This document shows, in pieces, positions 56,910 to 64,000 of a stretch of DNA of 64,000 nt. How positions within the stretch are numbered: the first letter of the stretch is position 1; each line of letters starts with the position of its first letter. The notes under the pieces were generated by a model that ran no database searches, was not told the origin of the DNA, and was given only the letters and a program-made list of their open reading frames with translations. Location of the stretch: the NCBI RefSeq assembly GCF_001665395.1, contig NZ_LZSG01000047.1:34481-98480 (forward strand), given 5' to 3'. The position numbers were made by a program, and so were the translations under genes. Origin of the DNA: Mycobacterium sp. 1164966.3. Lineage in GTDB: Bacteria; Actinomycetota; Actinomycetes; Mycobacteriales; Mycobacteriaceae.

Positions 56910-58225
56910 CGCTGTGCAGCGGTATTGGCCGCAGCCTGCGCCTGTCGCAGCAAGGCAGCGACATCGCCTCGGCCGAGAAACATTTCGTCGAAATAGGGCT
57001 GTAGCGCCTGGAATCCGGCTGCGAAGCCGGCGCCACCGGGTGCACCAATTCGCGGTCCGTCGAGCACGGAAAAAAATGGCGTCACGTCGACCCCTTTGGC
57101 CGCCCAGTAATCGAAGTACACCCGCTGGGCTGAGCGCACCGCGGGGATAGCAGCACCATGCCGAGCCACGTATTCGTTGCCGGCACGACTCCCCATCCAC
57201 GCCAATACCTGACGTACCGCGTCGGGGTGCTTGGATGCCGAATTACCCGCCACAGCAATACCATTGGTGACACTGACCCGGCCTTTCGGGCCAACCGGCA
57301 ACATCGCCACTCCCCAGCGGAATCTGGCGTCGCTGGCCACCGGCGCCAGATTGTAAGTGCCGGACTGGAACAGCGCCATCCTGCCGGCCAGGAACTGGTT
57401 TCGGGAGAAATCGCCGTTGGCGTTGGTGTCCGAGGCCGGCGGCGCGACATGGTCGTCGTTGATCAGACCGACCAGATAACGGAAGGCCTGCACCGCCGCG
57501 GGGTTGTCGAACGCGAACTGGTCGCCACGCTGGAATACGCCGCCCGCCGACCCGATGTAGTTGAGGTAGATGGCTTGAGCATCGTTGCCCGCGTTGTACC
57601 CCCACTGGCGTACCCGTCCGGCGTCGAAAGCCGGTGTGCCCGCGGCATGTCCGTCGGCATCGACGGTCAGCCGGGCCAGCATGGGACGTAAAGTGTCGTC
57701 CCCGTTGCGATTCCATCGCAAATCGTTCAGCTGCGTGGGATCGACACCGGCCGCAGCGAGTAGGTCGGCGTTGTAGAACAACGCGATGCCGGCGTCGGTC
57801 AGCTGCGGCACTCCCCAGAGCGCACCGCCGCGGGTGAACTGGTTCACCACCGACGGCTCCCAGTCGGCAGCGATGTCCACCTTCATCAGGCGCCCACTGT
57901 CGGCGTAGGCGGCGAAATACGCGTTCGAAACCCAGAAGATGTCGTCGGCGCTGCCGCCGGCGACATCGGTGCGCAATGTGTTGAAGTAGGTCGAGTAGGA
58001 GACCAGGTTGACGCGTACTTCGACGTTGGGATGGGCGCGGGTGAAGGCGGCGAACGACTCCCGATATGCCGCGGCGATCTGATCGGACCACAGCCGCACC
58101 GTCACCACGATTCTGCCGCTGCTCGGCTCGCCGGACCTGCCCAGCAGCACCGCCGTCGTCGCCAGCAGCGCGGCCACCAAAATCAGCGCCGCAGCGACCA
58201 GCGTCGAAAAGCGGGGCCGGTTCAC
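56906..58225 (-). CDS. uspC: Sugar ABC transporter substrate-binding protein UspC
   Basis: A 439-aa extracytoplasmic binding protein with an N-terminal membrane anchor (TLVAAALILVAALLATTAVL). Family features such as LWGVPQLTDAGIALFYNADL and NQFLAGRMALFQSGTY are present. In M. tuberculosis UspABC recognises amino sugars. GTG 58225 overlaps the uspB stop by 4 nt and matches the known start; the longer frame reads through uspB. Confidence 0.93.
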   Translation of the reverse strand: MNRPRFSTLVAAALILVAALLATTAVLLGRSGEPSSGRIVVTVRLWSDQIAAAYRESFAAFTRAHPNVEVRVNLVSYSTYFNTLRTDVAGGSADDIFWVSNAYFAAYADSGRLMKVDIAADWEPSVVNQFTRGGALWGVPQLTDAGIALFYNADLLAAAGVDPTQLNDLRWNRNGDDTLRPMLARLTVDADGHAAGTPAFDAGRVRQWGYNAGNDAQAIYLNYIGSAGGVFQRGDQFAFDNPAAVQAFRYLVGLINDDHVAPPASDTNANGDFSRNQFLAGRMALFQSGTYNLAPVASDARFRWGVAMLPVGPKGRVSVTNGIAVAGNSASKHPDAVRQVLAWMGSRAGNEYVARHGAAIPAVRSAQRVYFDYWAAKGVDVTPFFSVLDGPRIGAPGGAGFAAGFQALQPYFDEMFLGRGDVAALLRQAQAAANTAAQR

Positions 58226-59043
58226 TTGAGACCCGAGACCACGATCGAGGCGACGATATGGCGTTGGAACACAACGAACAGCACGACCAGCGGCACGATC
58301 GCGACCGTGGTCGCCGCCATCACCAACGTCCACTGGGCGTTGTATTGGGACTGCAGCCCGGCCGTCGCCACGGTAAGCACCCGCCACTTGCTGCCGCTGG
58401 TTATCACCAACGGCCACATGAAGTTGTTCCATTGCGAGACCACCGTGATCAGCGTCAGGGCGGCCAGCACCGGCCGGCTGGACGGAACCACCACATGCAT
58501 GATGACGTCCAGGGTGTTGGCACCGTCGAGGTGCGCGGCGTTGATCAAGTCGTCGGGGATCATCCGAAAGTGCTCGCGCAGCAGAAAAATTGCGTAGGGG
58601 GAGCCGAATACGAACGGCAGGACCAACGCCCAGAACGTGTTTCGCAGGCCGAGCTGGGCCATCATCAGGTACAGGGGCACTACCGTGACCGTCCCCGGGA
58701 CCATCAGAGTTGCGATGTAAACCCAGAACAGCGCGTCGCGTCCGGCGAATCGCAAACGCGCGAACGCGTAAGCGGCCAGCACCGAAAAGCTCAACTGGCC
58801 CAACAGAATCAACAAGGTCATCAACGCGGTCACCACCGCCGCGCGACCGAACCCGGCACCGGCCAGATGGGCATAGTTGGCCAGCGTAGGTGGTCGCGGC
58901 AATTGCAGCGGCGCGCCCGTGGCGAACTGGTGCGGCGAAGTGAACGAGGTCAGCAATCCAAGTAAGAAGGGCGCCAACGTGATCACCGCGCCGAGCGCGA
59001 GGCCGGCGTAGATCAGCGCGGCCGGCATGTTACGTGAGGTCAT
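58222..59043 (-). CDS. uspB: Sugar ABC transporter permease UspB
   Basis: A 273-aa permease of the MalG type with six membrane segments and the conserved EAA loop (DDLINAAHLDGANTLDVIMH) that docks to the ATPase. Overlaps uspA by 14 nt and uspC by 4 nt. No ATPase gene is in the cluster, so a shared sugar ATPase must energise it. Confidence 0.94.
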   Translation of the reverse strand: MTSRNMPAALIYAGLALGAVITLAPFLLGLLTSFTSPHQFATGAPLQLPRPPTLANYAHLAGAGFGRAAVVTALMTLLILLGQLSFSVLAAYAFARLRFAGRDALFWVYIATLMVPGTVTVVPLYLMMAQLGLRNTFWALVLPFVFGSPYAIFLLREHFRMIPDDLINAAHLDGANTLDVIMHVVVPSSRPVLAALTLITVVSQWNNFMWPLVITSGSKWRVLTVATAGLQSQYNAQWTLVMAATTVAIVPLVVLFVVFQRHIVASIVVSGLK

Positions 59044-59902
59044 AGCTGACCCGTCGCCGGAAGTACAGCTGCTGAACGACGGTGACCCCGACCAGGATGA
59101 CGAACAGCAGCACGGCCATTACCGACGCCCGCCCGATGGCTGCGGCGCCGAACGCCTCGGCGTAGATCCGGTGCGCCACCAGGTCGGTGCGGCCCGCCGG
59201 GCCGCCGACGGTCAGGGCGTAGACGGTGTCGAAAACCTGTGCGGCGCTGATGATTCCGGTGACCAGGACGAAGAACATCGTCGGCCGCAGCATCGGCAGG
59301 GTGATGCGCCAGAATCGCTGCCAGGCGTTGGCGCCGTCGGTACGAGCGGCGGCATGGATATCGGCCGGGATTGCCAGCAGGCCCGCCAGGAAGAAGAGCG
59401 AAACATACCCGACGTTGGTCCACACGACCACCGCTGACACGACGGGCAGCGCGAGGCCCGGGTCGGAAAGCCATTCGATGCGGTGGCCGAGCAGGGTGCT
59501 GACGGCTCCGTCGGTGGGCGCCAGGATCCAGCGCCACAACACCGCGATCGCCAGCGGCGCACAGATCCAGGGCAGCACGTACAGCGTGCGGAACATTCCG
59601 GTGCCCGGCAACCGGCGGGCCAGCAGGGAAGCCGCCAGCAGACCGAGCACTGTCTGCGCGGGGACGACGATCGCCACGAACGCGGCTGTGACGAGCAGTG
59701 AGTTGGCAAAGCCGGAGTCGGCCAGGACCGATCGCCAGTTGGCCAGGCCGACATAGTGCAGGGGCCCGAGCAGGTCCCATCGGTACAGGCTGAGCCACAC
59801 CACCACGAGGATCGGCAGCAGCAGGAAAGCCACCACGCCGAACAGGCTGGGCGCCAGCAGGGCATACGCCAGCGTGGTGGATCGCGGGGGCGCGTCGACC
59901 AT
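59030..59902 (-). CDS. uspA: Sugar ABC transporter permease UspA
   Basis: A 290-aa permease of the MalF type; EAA loop AARTDGANAWQRFWRITLP and six or more membrane segments. ATG 59902 (MVDAPPRSTTLAYALLAPS) gives exactly the length known in M. tuberculosis; a longer frame runs into the divergent tldD-like gene. Confidence 0.94.
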   Translation of the reverse strand: MVDAPPRSTTLAYALLAPSLFGVVAFLLLPILVVVWLSLYRWDLLGPLHYVGLANWRSVLADSGFANSLLVTAAFVAIVVPAQTVLGLLAASLLARRLPGTGMFRTLYVLPWICAPLAIAVLWRWILAPTDGAVSTLLGHRIEWLSDPGLALPVVSAVVVWTNVGYVSLFFLAGLLAIPADIHAAARTDGANAWQRFWRITLPMLRPTMFFVLVTGIISAAQVFDTVYALTVGGPAGRTDLVAHRIYAEAFGAAAIGRASVMAVLLFVILVGVTVVQQLYFRRRVSYDLT

Positions 59903-59923
59903 GGCTGTATTAAAGCCTCTCGT

Positions 59924-59929
59924 TACGGT
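59924..59929 (+). promoter_or_regulatory. Leaderless -10 element of the TldD-like gene
   Basis: TACGGT (TANNNT) is followed by 6 nt and the GTG at 59936. Confidence 0.6.
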
Positions 59930-59935
59930 GGAGTC

Positions 59936-61453
59936 GTGACACTCGACCGGGGGATCGATGCCGACTTTCTCCATCTGCCGCGCCACGAACTGGCCGATGC
60001 CGCATTGTCGGCGGCCACCGCAGCCGGGGCCAGCCACGCCGACCTGCGCATTCACCGCCTCAGCACCGAGATCGTCCAGTTGCGCGACGGCGAGCTGGAG
60101 ACTGCTGTCATCACCAGAGAAGCCGGTTTGGCGGTCCGGGTGATCGTGGACGGGACGTGGGGTTTCGCGTCGCACGCCGAGCTTTCGCCGTCTGTCGCGG
60201 CCGACACCGCGCGCCGCGCAGTGCACGTGGCCACGACGCTGCGCGGGCTGAACACCGACCGAGTCGAGCTGGCGCCCGAGCCGGTGTACAACGACGTCAC
60301 CTGGGTGTCGCATTACCAAGTCGACCCGTTCCACGTCGACGCCACGGAAAAGATCGCCGTGCTCGAGGAGTACTCCGGGCGGTTGCTGAGCGCCGACGGC
60401 GTCGACCATGTGTCCGCCGCGCTGACCGCAGCAAAGGAGCAGACGTTCTACGCCGACACCTTCGGGTCGACGATCACTCAGCAACGCGTGCGCCTGCAGC
60501 CGACATTGGAGGCGGTGACCGTGGATGCGGCGGCGGGCAGTTTTGACTCGATGCGCACCCTGGCGCCGCCGACGGCCCGCGGTTGGGAAGTGGTGGCCGG
60601 TGACGAGATCTGGAACTGGACCGAGGAACTCGCGGAGCTGCCGTCGCTGCTGGCCGAAAAGGTCAAGTCGCCCAGCGTGACACCGGGGCTTAAGGATCTG
60701 GTAATCGACCCGACCAACCTGTGGCTGACCATTCACGAATCCATCGGCCACGCAACAGAATACGACCGAGCCATCGGCTACGAAGCGGCCTACGCCGGAA
60801 CATCCTTCGCCACCCCTGACAAGCTTGGCACCATGCGTTACGGCTCACCGGTCATGAACGTCACCGCCGACCGTAACGTCGAATTCGGCTTGGCCAGTGT
60901 GGGTTACGACGACGAGGGCGTGGCCGCGCAGAGCTGGGACCTGGTGCGCGACGGGGTATTCGTCGGTTATCAGCTGGATCGAGTGTTCGCCCCGCGGCTT
61001 GGGCAGGCGCGTTCGAACGGATGCTCATATGCCGACTCGCCGCATCACGTGCCCATCCAGCGAATGGCCAACGTGTCGTTGCAGCCCGGTGTCGACGGCC
61101 TCAGCACTGCCGACCTGATTGCACGGGTCGAAGACGGAATTTACATCGTCGGCGACAAGTCGTGGTCGATCGATATGCAGCGCTACAACTTTCAGTTCAC
61201 CGGCCAGCGGTTTTTCCGTATCCGCGACGGCCGCCTGGACGGTCAGCTGCGTGATGTCGCGTATCAGGCCACCACCACCGATTTCTGGAATTCCATGGAA
61301 GCGGTCGGCGGCCCGTCGACCTGGCGACTGTGCGGCGCGCTCAACTGCGGTAAGGCCCAGCCGGGCCAGGTGGCGCCGGTCAGCCATGGCTGTCCGTCGG
61401 CGTTGTTCCGGAATGTCAATGTGCTCAACGTCCTCGCCGAGGGCGGCCGATGA
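59936..61453 (+). CDS. tldD: TldD-like metallopeptidase subunit
   Basis: A 505-aa protein of the TldD/PmbA (peptidase U62) family. The catalytic H-E-x-x-x-H motif is visible in IHESIGHATEYDR. TldD pairs with TldE to degrade unfolded peptides or process modified peptides. GTG 59936 (VTLDRGIDADFL) gives the same length as Rv2315c. Followed after a MIRU by the partner gene. Confidence 0.9.
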   Translation: MTLDRGIDADFLHLPRHELADAALSAATAAGASHADLRIHRLSTEIVQLRDGELETAVITREAGLAVRVIVDGTWGFASHAELSPSVAADTARRAVHVATTLRGLNTDRVELAPEPVYNDVTWVSHYQVDPFHVDATEKIAVLEEYSGRLLSADGVDHVSAALTAAKEQTFYADTFGSTITQQRVRLQPTLEAVTVDAAAGSFDSMRTLAPPTARGWEVVAGDEIWNWTEELAELPSLLAEKVKSPSVTPGLKDLVIDPTNLWLTIHESIGHATEYDRAIGYEAAYAGTSFATPDKLGTMRYGSPVMNVTADRNVEFGLASVGYDDEGVAAQSWDLVRDGVFVGYQLDRVFAPRLGQARSNGCSYADSPHHVPIQRMANVSLQPGVDGLSTADLIARVEDGIYIVGDKSWSIDMQRYNFQFTGQRFFRIRDGRLDGQLRDVAYQATTTDFWNSMEAVGGPSTWRLCGALNCGKAQPGQVAPVSHGCPSALFRNVNVLNVLAEGGR

Positions 61454-61535
61454 TCCGCGCTGGCGACGATGCAGTGGGGGCACCCCCACCCGCGCAGCGG
61501 CGAGGGGGACGAAGCGATGCTGAGGAGCAGCGCAA
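61451..61535 (+). repeat. MIRU-type repeat between the TldD- and TldE-like genes
   Basis: The unit starts at the tldD TGA (TGATCCGCGCTGGCGACGAT) and ends at the next ATG (GAGGAGCAGCGCAAATGA), sharing both ends with the MIRU pair at 13000-13095. A 33-nt internal insert contains GGGGG-CA-CCCCC. It links the stop of one gene to the start of the next and supplies GAGGAG before the ATG. Confidence 0.85.
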
Positions 61536-62909
61536 ATGATCACAGCGCAGCACCTTGTCAAAGTTGTTCTGGCCGAAGCGGCGAGGGAAGCCCGCGCCGA
61601 CGAGACCATGGTCCTGGTTACCGATCGCGCCGAAGCGACATTGCGTTGGGCGGGCAATTCGATGACCACGAACGGAGTTTCGGTCAGCCGCAATCTCGCG
61701 GTGATATCGATTGTGCGCCATGGCGATAGCACCTTTGTCGGCTCGGTGGTATCAGGTGAGGTCGACCCTTCGGTGATTCGCGGGCTGGTAGCGGCCTCCG
61801 AGGAAGCGGCTCAGTGTGCGCCGGAGGCCGGTGATGCCGCGCCGCTGATTGCCGACACCGGGGTGCCGGCCGACTGGGACGCGCCGGTACCCGGTACTAG
61901 CGCCGAAGTGTTCGGCGACGTCGCGTCGTCGTTGAGCCGGGGCTTCGCGGGCGCCGACCAACTGTACGGCTTTGCGCACCACAGTCTTTCGACAACATTC
62001 CTGGCGTCGTCGAAGGGGCTGCGCCGGCGCTACACTCAGCCGACTGGCGGGGTGGAGATCAACGCAAAGCTCGGCGACGCGAGCGCTTGGGCGGGGGTTG
62101 GCACGCCTGATTTCGTCGAAGTGCCAATCGATGCCATGCTCGATGACCTGTCGGTACGACTGGGGTGGGCTGCGCGAACTGTCGAGCTTCCCGCGGGACG
62201 TTACGAGACGATCATGCCGCCGTCCACGGTGGCCGACATGATGATCCACCTGGCTTGGAGGATGTCTGGGCGGGGGGCACAGGAGGGCCGGACCGCATTC
62301 TCGGCCCCCGGCGGTGGGACGCGCGTGGGGGAGCGGCTCACCGATTTGCCGCTGACGTTGTTCTCCGATCCGTCCGCACCCGGACTGGCGTGCACGCCGT
62401 TTGTCGCGGTGAGCAACTCCTCGGAGACGGTGTCGGTGTTCGACAACGGGATGGAGATCAACCAGGTCGACTGGATCCGCAACGGGGTGATCAACGCGCT
62501 GGCCTACCCCCGGGCGACCGCCGCCAAATACGACGAGCCGGTGGCGGTAGCGGCGGACAACATCGTGATGACCGGCGGGTCGGCCGATCTGGCGGACATG
62601 ATCGCTTCGACCGAGCGCGGTCTGCTGCTGACCACGCTGTGGTACATCCGGGAGGTCGACCCCGCCACGCTACTGCTTACGGGGCTGACCCGGGACGGGG
62701 TCTACCTCATCGAAGACGGCGAGGTGACCGCGGCGGTCAACAATTTTCGGTTCAACGAAAGTCCGCTGGACTTGTTGCGACGGGCCACCGAAGCCGGTGC
62801 CAGCGAGAAGACCCTGCCTCGGGAATGGGGGGATTGGGTCACCCGCGCAGCGATGCCGTCGCTGCGGATACCGGACTTCCACATGTCCTCGGTGAGCCAG
62901 GCGCAGTAG
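61536..62909 (+). CDS. pmbA: TldE/PmbA-like peptidase subunit
   Basis: A 457-aa U62-family protein without the H-E-x-x-x-H motif, as expected of the TldE/PmbA partner. Conserved parts include TLRWAGNSMTTNGVSVSR, GVEINAKLGD, and FRFNESPLDLLRRATEAG near the C-terminus. It forms the heterodimeric protease with the upstream product. Same order as Rv2315c-Rv2314c. Confidence 0.9.
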   Translation: MITAQHLVKVVLAEAAREARADETMVLVTDRAEATLRWAGNSMTTNGVSVSRNLAVISIVRHGDSTFVGSVVSGEVDPSVIRGLVAASEEAAQCAPEAGDAAPLIADTGVPADWDAPVPGTSAEVFGDVASSLSRGFAGADQLYGFAHHSLSTTFLASSKGLRRRYTQPTGGVEINAKLGDASAWAGVGTPDFVEVPIDAMLDDLSVRLGWAARTVELPAGRYETIMPPSTVADMMIHLAWRMSGRGAQEGRTAFSAPGGGTRVGERLTDLPLTLFSDPSAPGLACTPFVAVSNSSETVSVFDNGMEINQVDWIRNGVINALAYPRATAAKYDEPVAVAADNIVMTGGSADLADMIASTERGLLLTTLWYIREVDPATLLLTGLTRDGVYLIEDGEVTAAVNNFRFNESPLDLLRRATEAGASEKTLPREWGDWVTRAAMPSLRIPDFHMSSVSQAQ

Positions 62910-62929
62910 CCGATTGCCGACTTGCCTTC

Positions 62930-62935
62930 TAACGT
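62930..62935 (+). promoter_or_regulatory. Leaderless -10 element of the AhpD-like gene
   Basis: TAACGT (TANNNT) is followed by 7 nt and the ATG at 62943, which also decides the start of that gene. Confidence 0.6.
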
Positions 62936-62942
62936 TGGATCA

Positions 62943-63791
62943 ATGGTTGCCCCGGTATCTGTTCACAAAGATCAGCTCACTCAACTGGTGACGTTGACGT
63001 CGGGTCGTCTTACCGCCCTGGCGCGACGGGTGTGTGCGCAGGCGCTGTCGCTGCCGCCATTGCCCGCCGATGTCGAGGTTGACGGACCGGCGTCGCAGGC
63101 CGAGACCACGGTTGCTGAGTTTGCCGAGCAGTTCAGTGTCGACGTCTCGGTGATCACTGACGAGCAGCGGTCGCGGCTATGGAAAGCGCTGGGGGACAGT
63201 ACTTTCGGTGCCGTCGTTGCGATGTACATCGCCGACTTCGTTCCCCGGGTGCGGGCCGGGCTGGAAGCGCTGGGCGTCGGTTCGGAATATCTCGGCTGGG
63301 TGAACGGACCGATCTCGTGGGAGCACGCCGACCCGTCGGATGCGTTGTTCAACGGCTTCCTACCGGCGGTGGCTCGGATGCGCGCACTCGACCCGATCAC
63401 GTCTGAACTCGTCCGGCTCCGCGGCGCAGCCCAACACAACTGCCGGCTGTGCAAGTCGCTGCGTGAGAGCACTGCACTCGATGCCGGCGGTTCGGAGACG
63501 TTGTACGACGATATCGAGCGTTTCGAGAGCTCGGCGTTGCTTGACGGGCGCGCAAAAGCAGCGCTGCGGTATACGGATGCGTTAATTTGGAGCCCGGCGC
63601 ACCTCGTCGCCGACGATGTCGCCGAGGTGCGTTCTCGGTTCTCCGAGGCTGAGGCCATTGAGCTGACGTTCGACATCATGCGTAATGCCAGTAACAAAGT
63701 CGCGGTGGCGCTGGGTGCCGATGCCCCGCGGGTCGAGCACGGCACGGAGCGGTATCTACTCGATGCTGATGGTCAGACGGTGTTCGGCTGA
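62943..63791 (+). CDS. AhpD-like (carboxymuconolactone decarboxylase fold) protein
   Basis: A 282-aa helical protein with the AhpD-type motif ELVRLRGAAQHNCRLCKSLRE, including the redox C-x-x-C pair, and a second helical repeat SRFSEAEAIELTFDIMRNAS. AhpD proteins act as thiol reductants for peroxiredoxins, but no ahpC is near. The start at ATG 62943 is supported by a leaderless promoter; TTG 62922 is 7 codons upstream. Function uncertain. Confidence 0.82.
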   Translation: MVAPVSVHKDQLTQLVTLTSGRLTALARRVCAQALSLPPLPADVEVDGPASQAETTVAEFAEQFSVDVSVITDEQRSRLWKALGDSTFGAVVAMYIADFVPRVRAGLEALGVGSEYLGWVNGPISWEHADPSDALFNGFLPAVARMRALDPITSELVRLRGAAQHNCRLCKSLRESTALDAGGSETLYDDIERFESSALLDGRAKAALRYTDALIWSPAHLVADDVAEVRSRFSEAEAIELTFDIMRNASNKVAVALGADAPRVEHGTERYLLDADGQTVFG

Positions 63792-63821
63792 CGGTATGGC
63801 AGCATGGTGGCCGCGTCACAC

Positions 63822-63895
63822 GGGGCGGTAGCTCAGTTGGTTAGAGCCGCGGACTCATAATCCGTTGGTCGCGGGTTCGAGCCCCGCCCGCCCCA
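63822..63895 (+). tRNA. tRNA-Met (CAT)
   Basis: A 74-nt cloverleaf: acceptor GGGGCGG pairs with CCGCCCC, anticodon loop CTCATAA with CAT at 63856-63858, T-arm GCGGG-TTCGAGC-CCCGC, discriminator A; CCA not encoded. An elongator tRNA-Met is most likely; CAT could also be the lysidine-modified tRNA-Ile2. Confidence 0.92.
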
Positions 63896-63912
63896 CCGTA
63901 TTTCTGTATTAC

Positions 63913-64000
63913 CTCGGCTGATGCTTGACGTTTCGGTTTCGGTTGATGCCTGACAGTGTTTCGGCTGATTCTTTACAGCTGTTTCGGTTGATCCTTGACA
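63913..64000. repeat. Array of 19-bp repeats, IS21-like element end
   Basis: Four imperfect copies of TTTCGGYTGATNCYTKACA lie at about 63913-63929, 63937-63955, 63959-63977 and 63982-64000, with a 22-24-bp period, right after tRNA-Met. Multiple short repeats with a TGTCA...-type terminus (minus strand TGTCAAGGATCAACCG) are typical of IS21-family ends, where the transposase binds. The element body is not in the window. Confidence 0.6.

Noticed and set aside
1..64000. CRISPR arrays, prophage or complete insertion sequences
   Set aside because: No regular repeat-spacer array, no phage structural or integrase gene and no complete transposase was seen.

Overview
The window is high-GC mycobacterial chromosome. 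Gene order follows the block known from Mycobacterium tuberculosis that runs from dnaJ2/rsmE through phoH, ybeY, era, recO, zur/smtB, glyS, a PPE gene, dgt, dnaG, tRNA-Asn, cysE/cysK1, lppP, a MarR/ECF transporter locus, rocE and uspABC to the tldD/tldE-like pair. PPE and Mce genes, MIRU-type repeats, many GTG/TTG starts and leaderless promoters (TANNNT 6-7 nt before the start codon) fit a slow-growing Mycobacterium. Several parts are not in the M. tuberculosis block as I remember it: the PhoH intein, a vapBC pair, a second sodC, a whole mce operon, an assimilatory nitrate reductase, a degenerate FHA-ABC protein, hemerythrin plus Mn-catalase. It is therefore most likely a non-tuberculous species; the exact species cannot be read from this sequence.

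Layout. 1-6.4 kb: a plus-strand RNA/ribosome housekeeping run (dnaJ end, rsmE, phoH interrupted by an intein, ybeY, HlyC/CorC-like, a cytidine-deaminase-like remnant fold, era). 6.4-9.7 kb: hemerythrin and Mn-catalase converging on a perfect terminator, then amidase. 9.7-12.6 kb: recO-uppS-YbjN-like and an inserted vapBC. 12.6-15.1 kb: zinc regulators zur and smtB with two MIRU copies between them, divergent from glyS. 15.2-22.7 kb: PPE-SVP gene with a small SVP-motif partner, TPM-domain membrane protein, dgt, sodC-like lipoprotein, dnaG. 23-26.3 kb: tRNA-Asn and a minus-strand cysteine operon (polycysteine leader peptide, cysK1, cysE, thioredoxin, DUF4395). 26.8-37.7 kb: a complete mce operon (yrbEA-yrbEB-mceA-F-mas-mas-CAP).

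37.7-45.5 kb is a sulfur/nitrogen zone: a short gene or relic matching the C-terminus of the nitrate reductase and carrying its own GlnR-type box, a membrane rhodanese, an MBL-fold/rhodanese protein, a fused nitrate reductase with a GlnR-type box, and lppP. 45.7-54.3 kb: acyl-CoA oxidase-like protein, isoprenylcysteine-methyltransferase-like protein, FHA-ABC protein with broken ATPase motifs, and a MarR regulator divergent from an ECF transporter. 54.6-63.8 kb: cationic amino acid permease, universal stress protein, uspABC sugar importer, TldD/TldE-like pair with a MIRU between the genes, and an AhpD-like protein. The right edge has tRNA-Met followed by an array of 19-bp repeats that resembles the end of an IS21-family element.

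Most interesting: the leaderless polycysteine leader before the cysteine/thioredoxin operon; the duplicated GlnR box and C-terminal fragment of the nitrate reductase; a class 3 (WCT) intein in PhoH; the FHA-ABC protein with disabled ATPase motifs; and a roughly 95-bp palindromic repeat present twice. No CRISPR array or prophage was seen.
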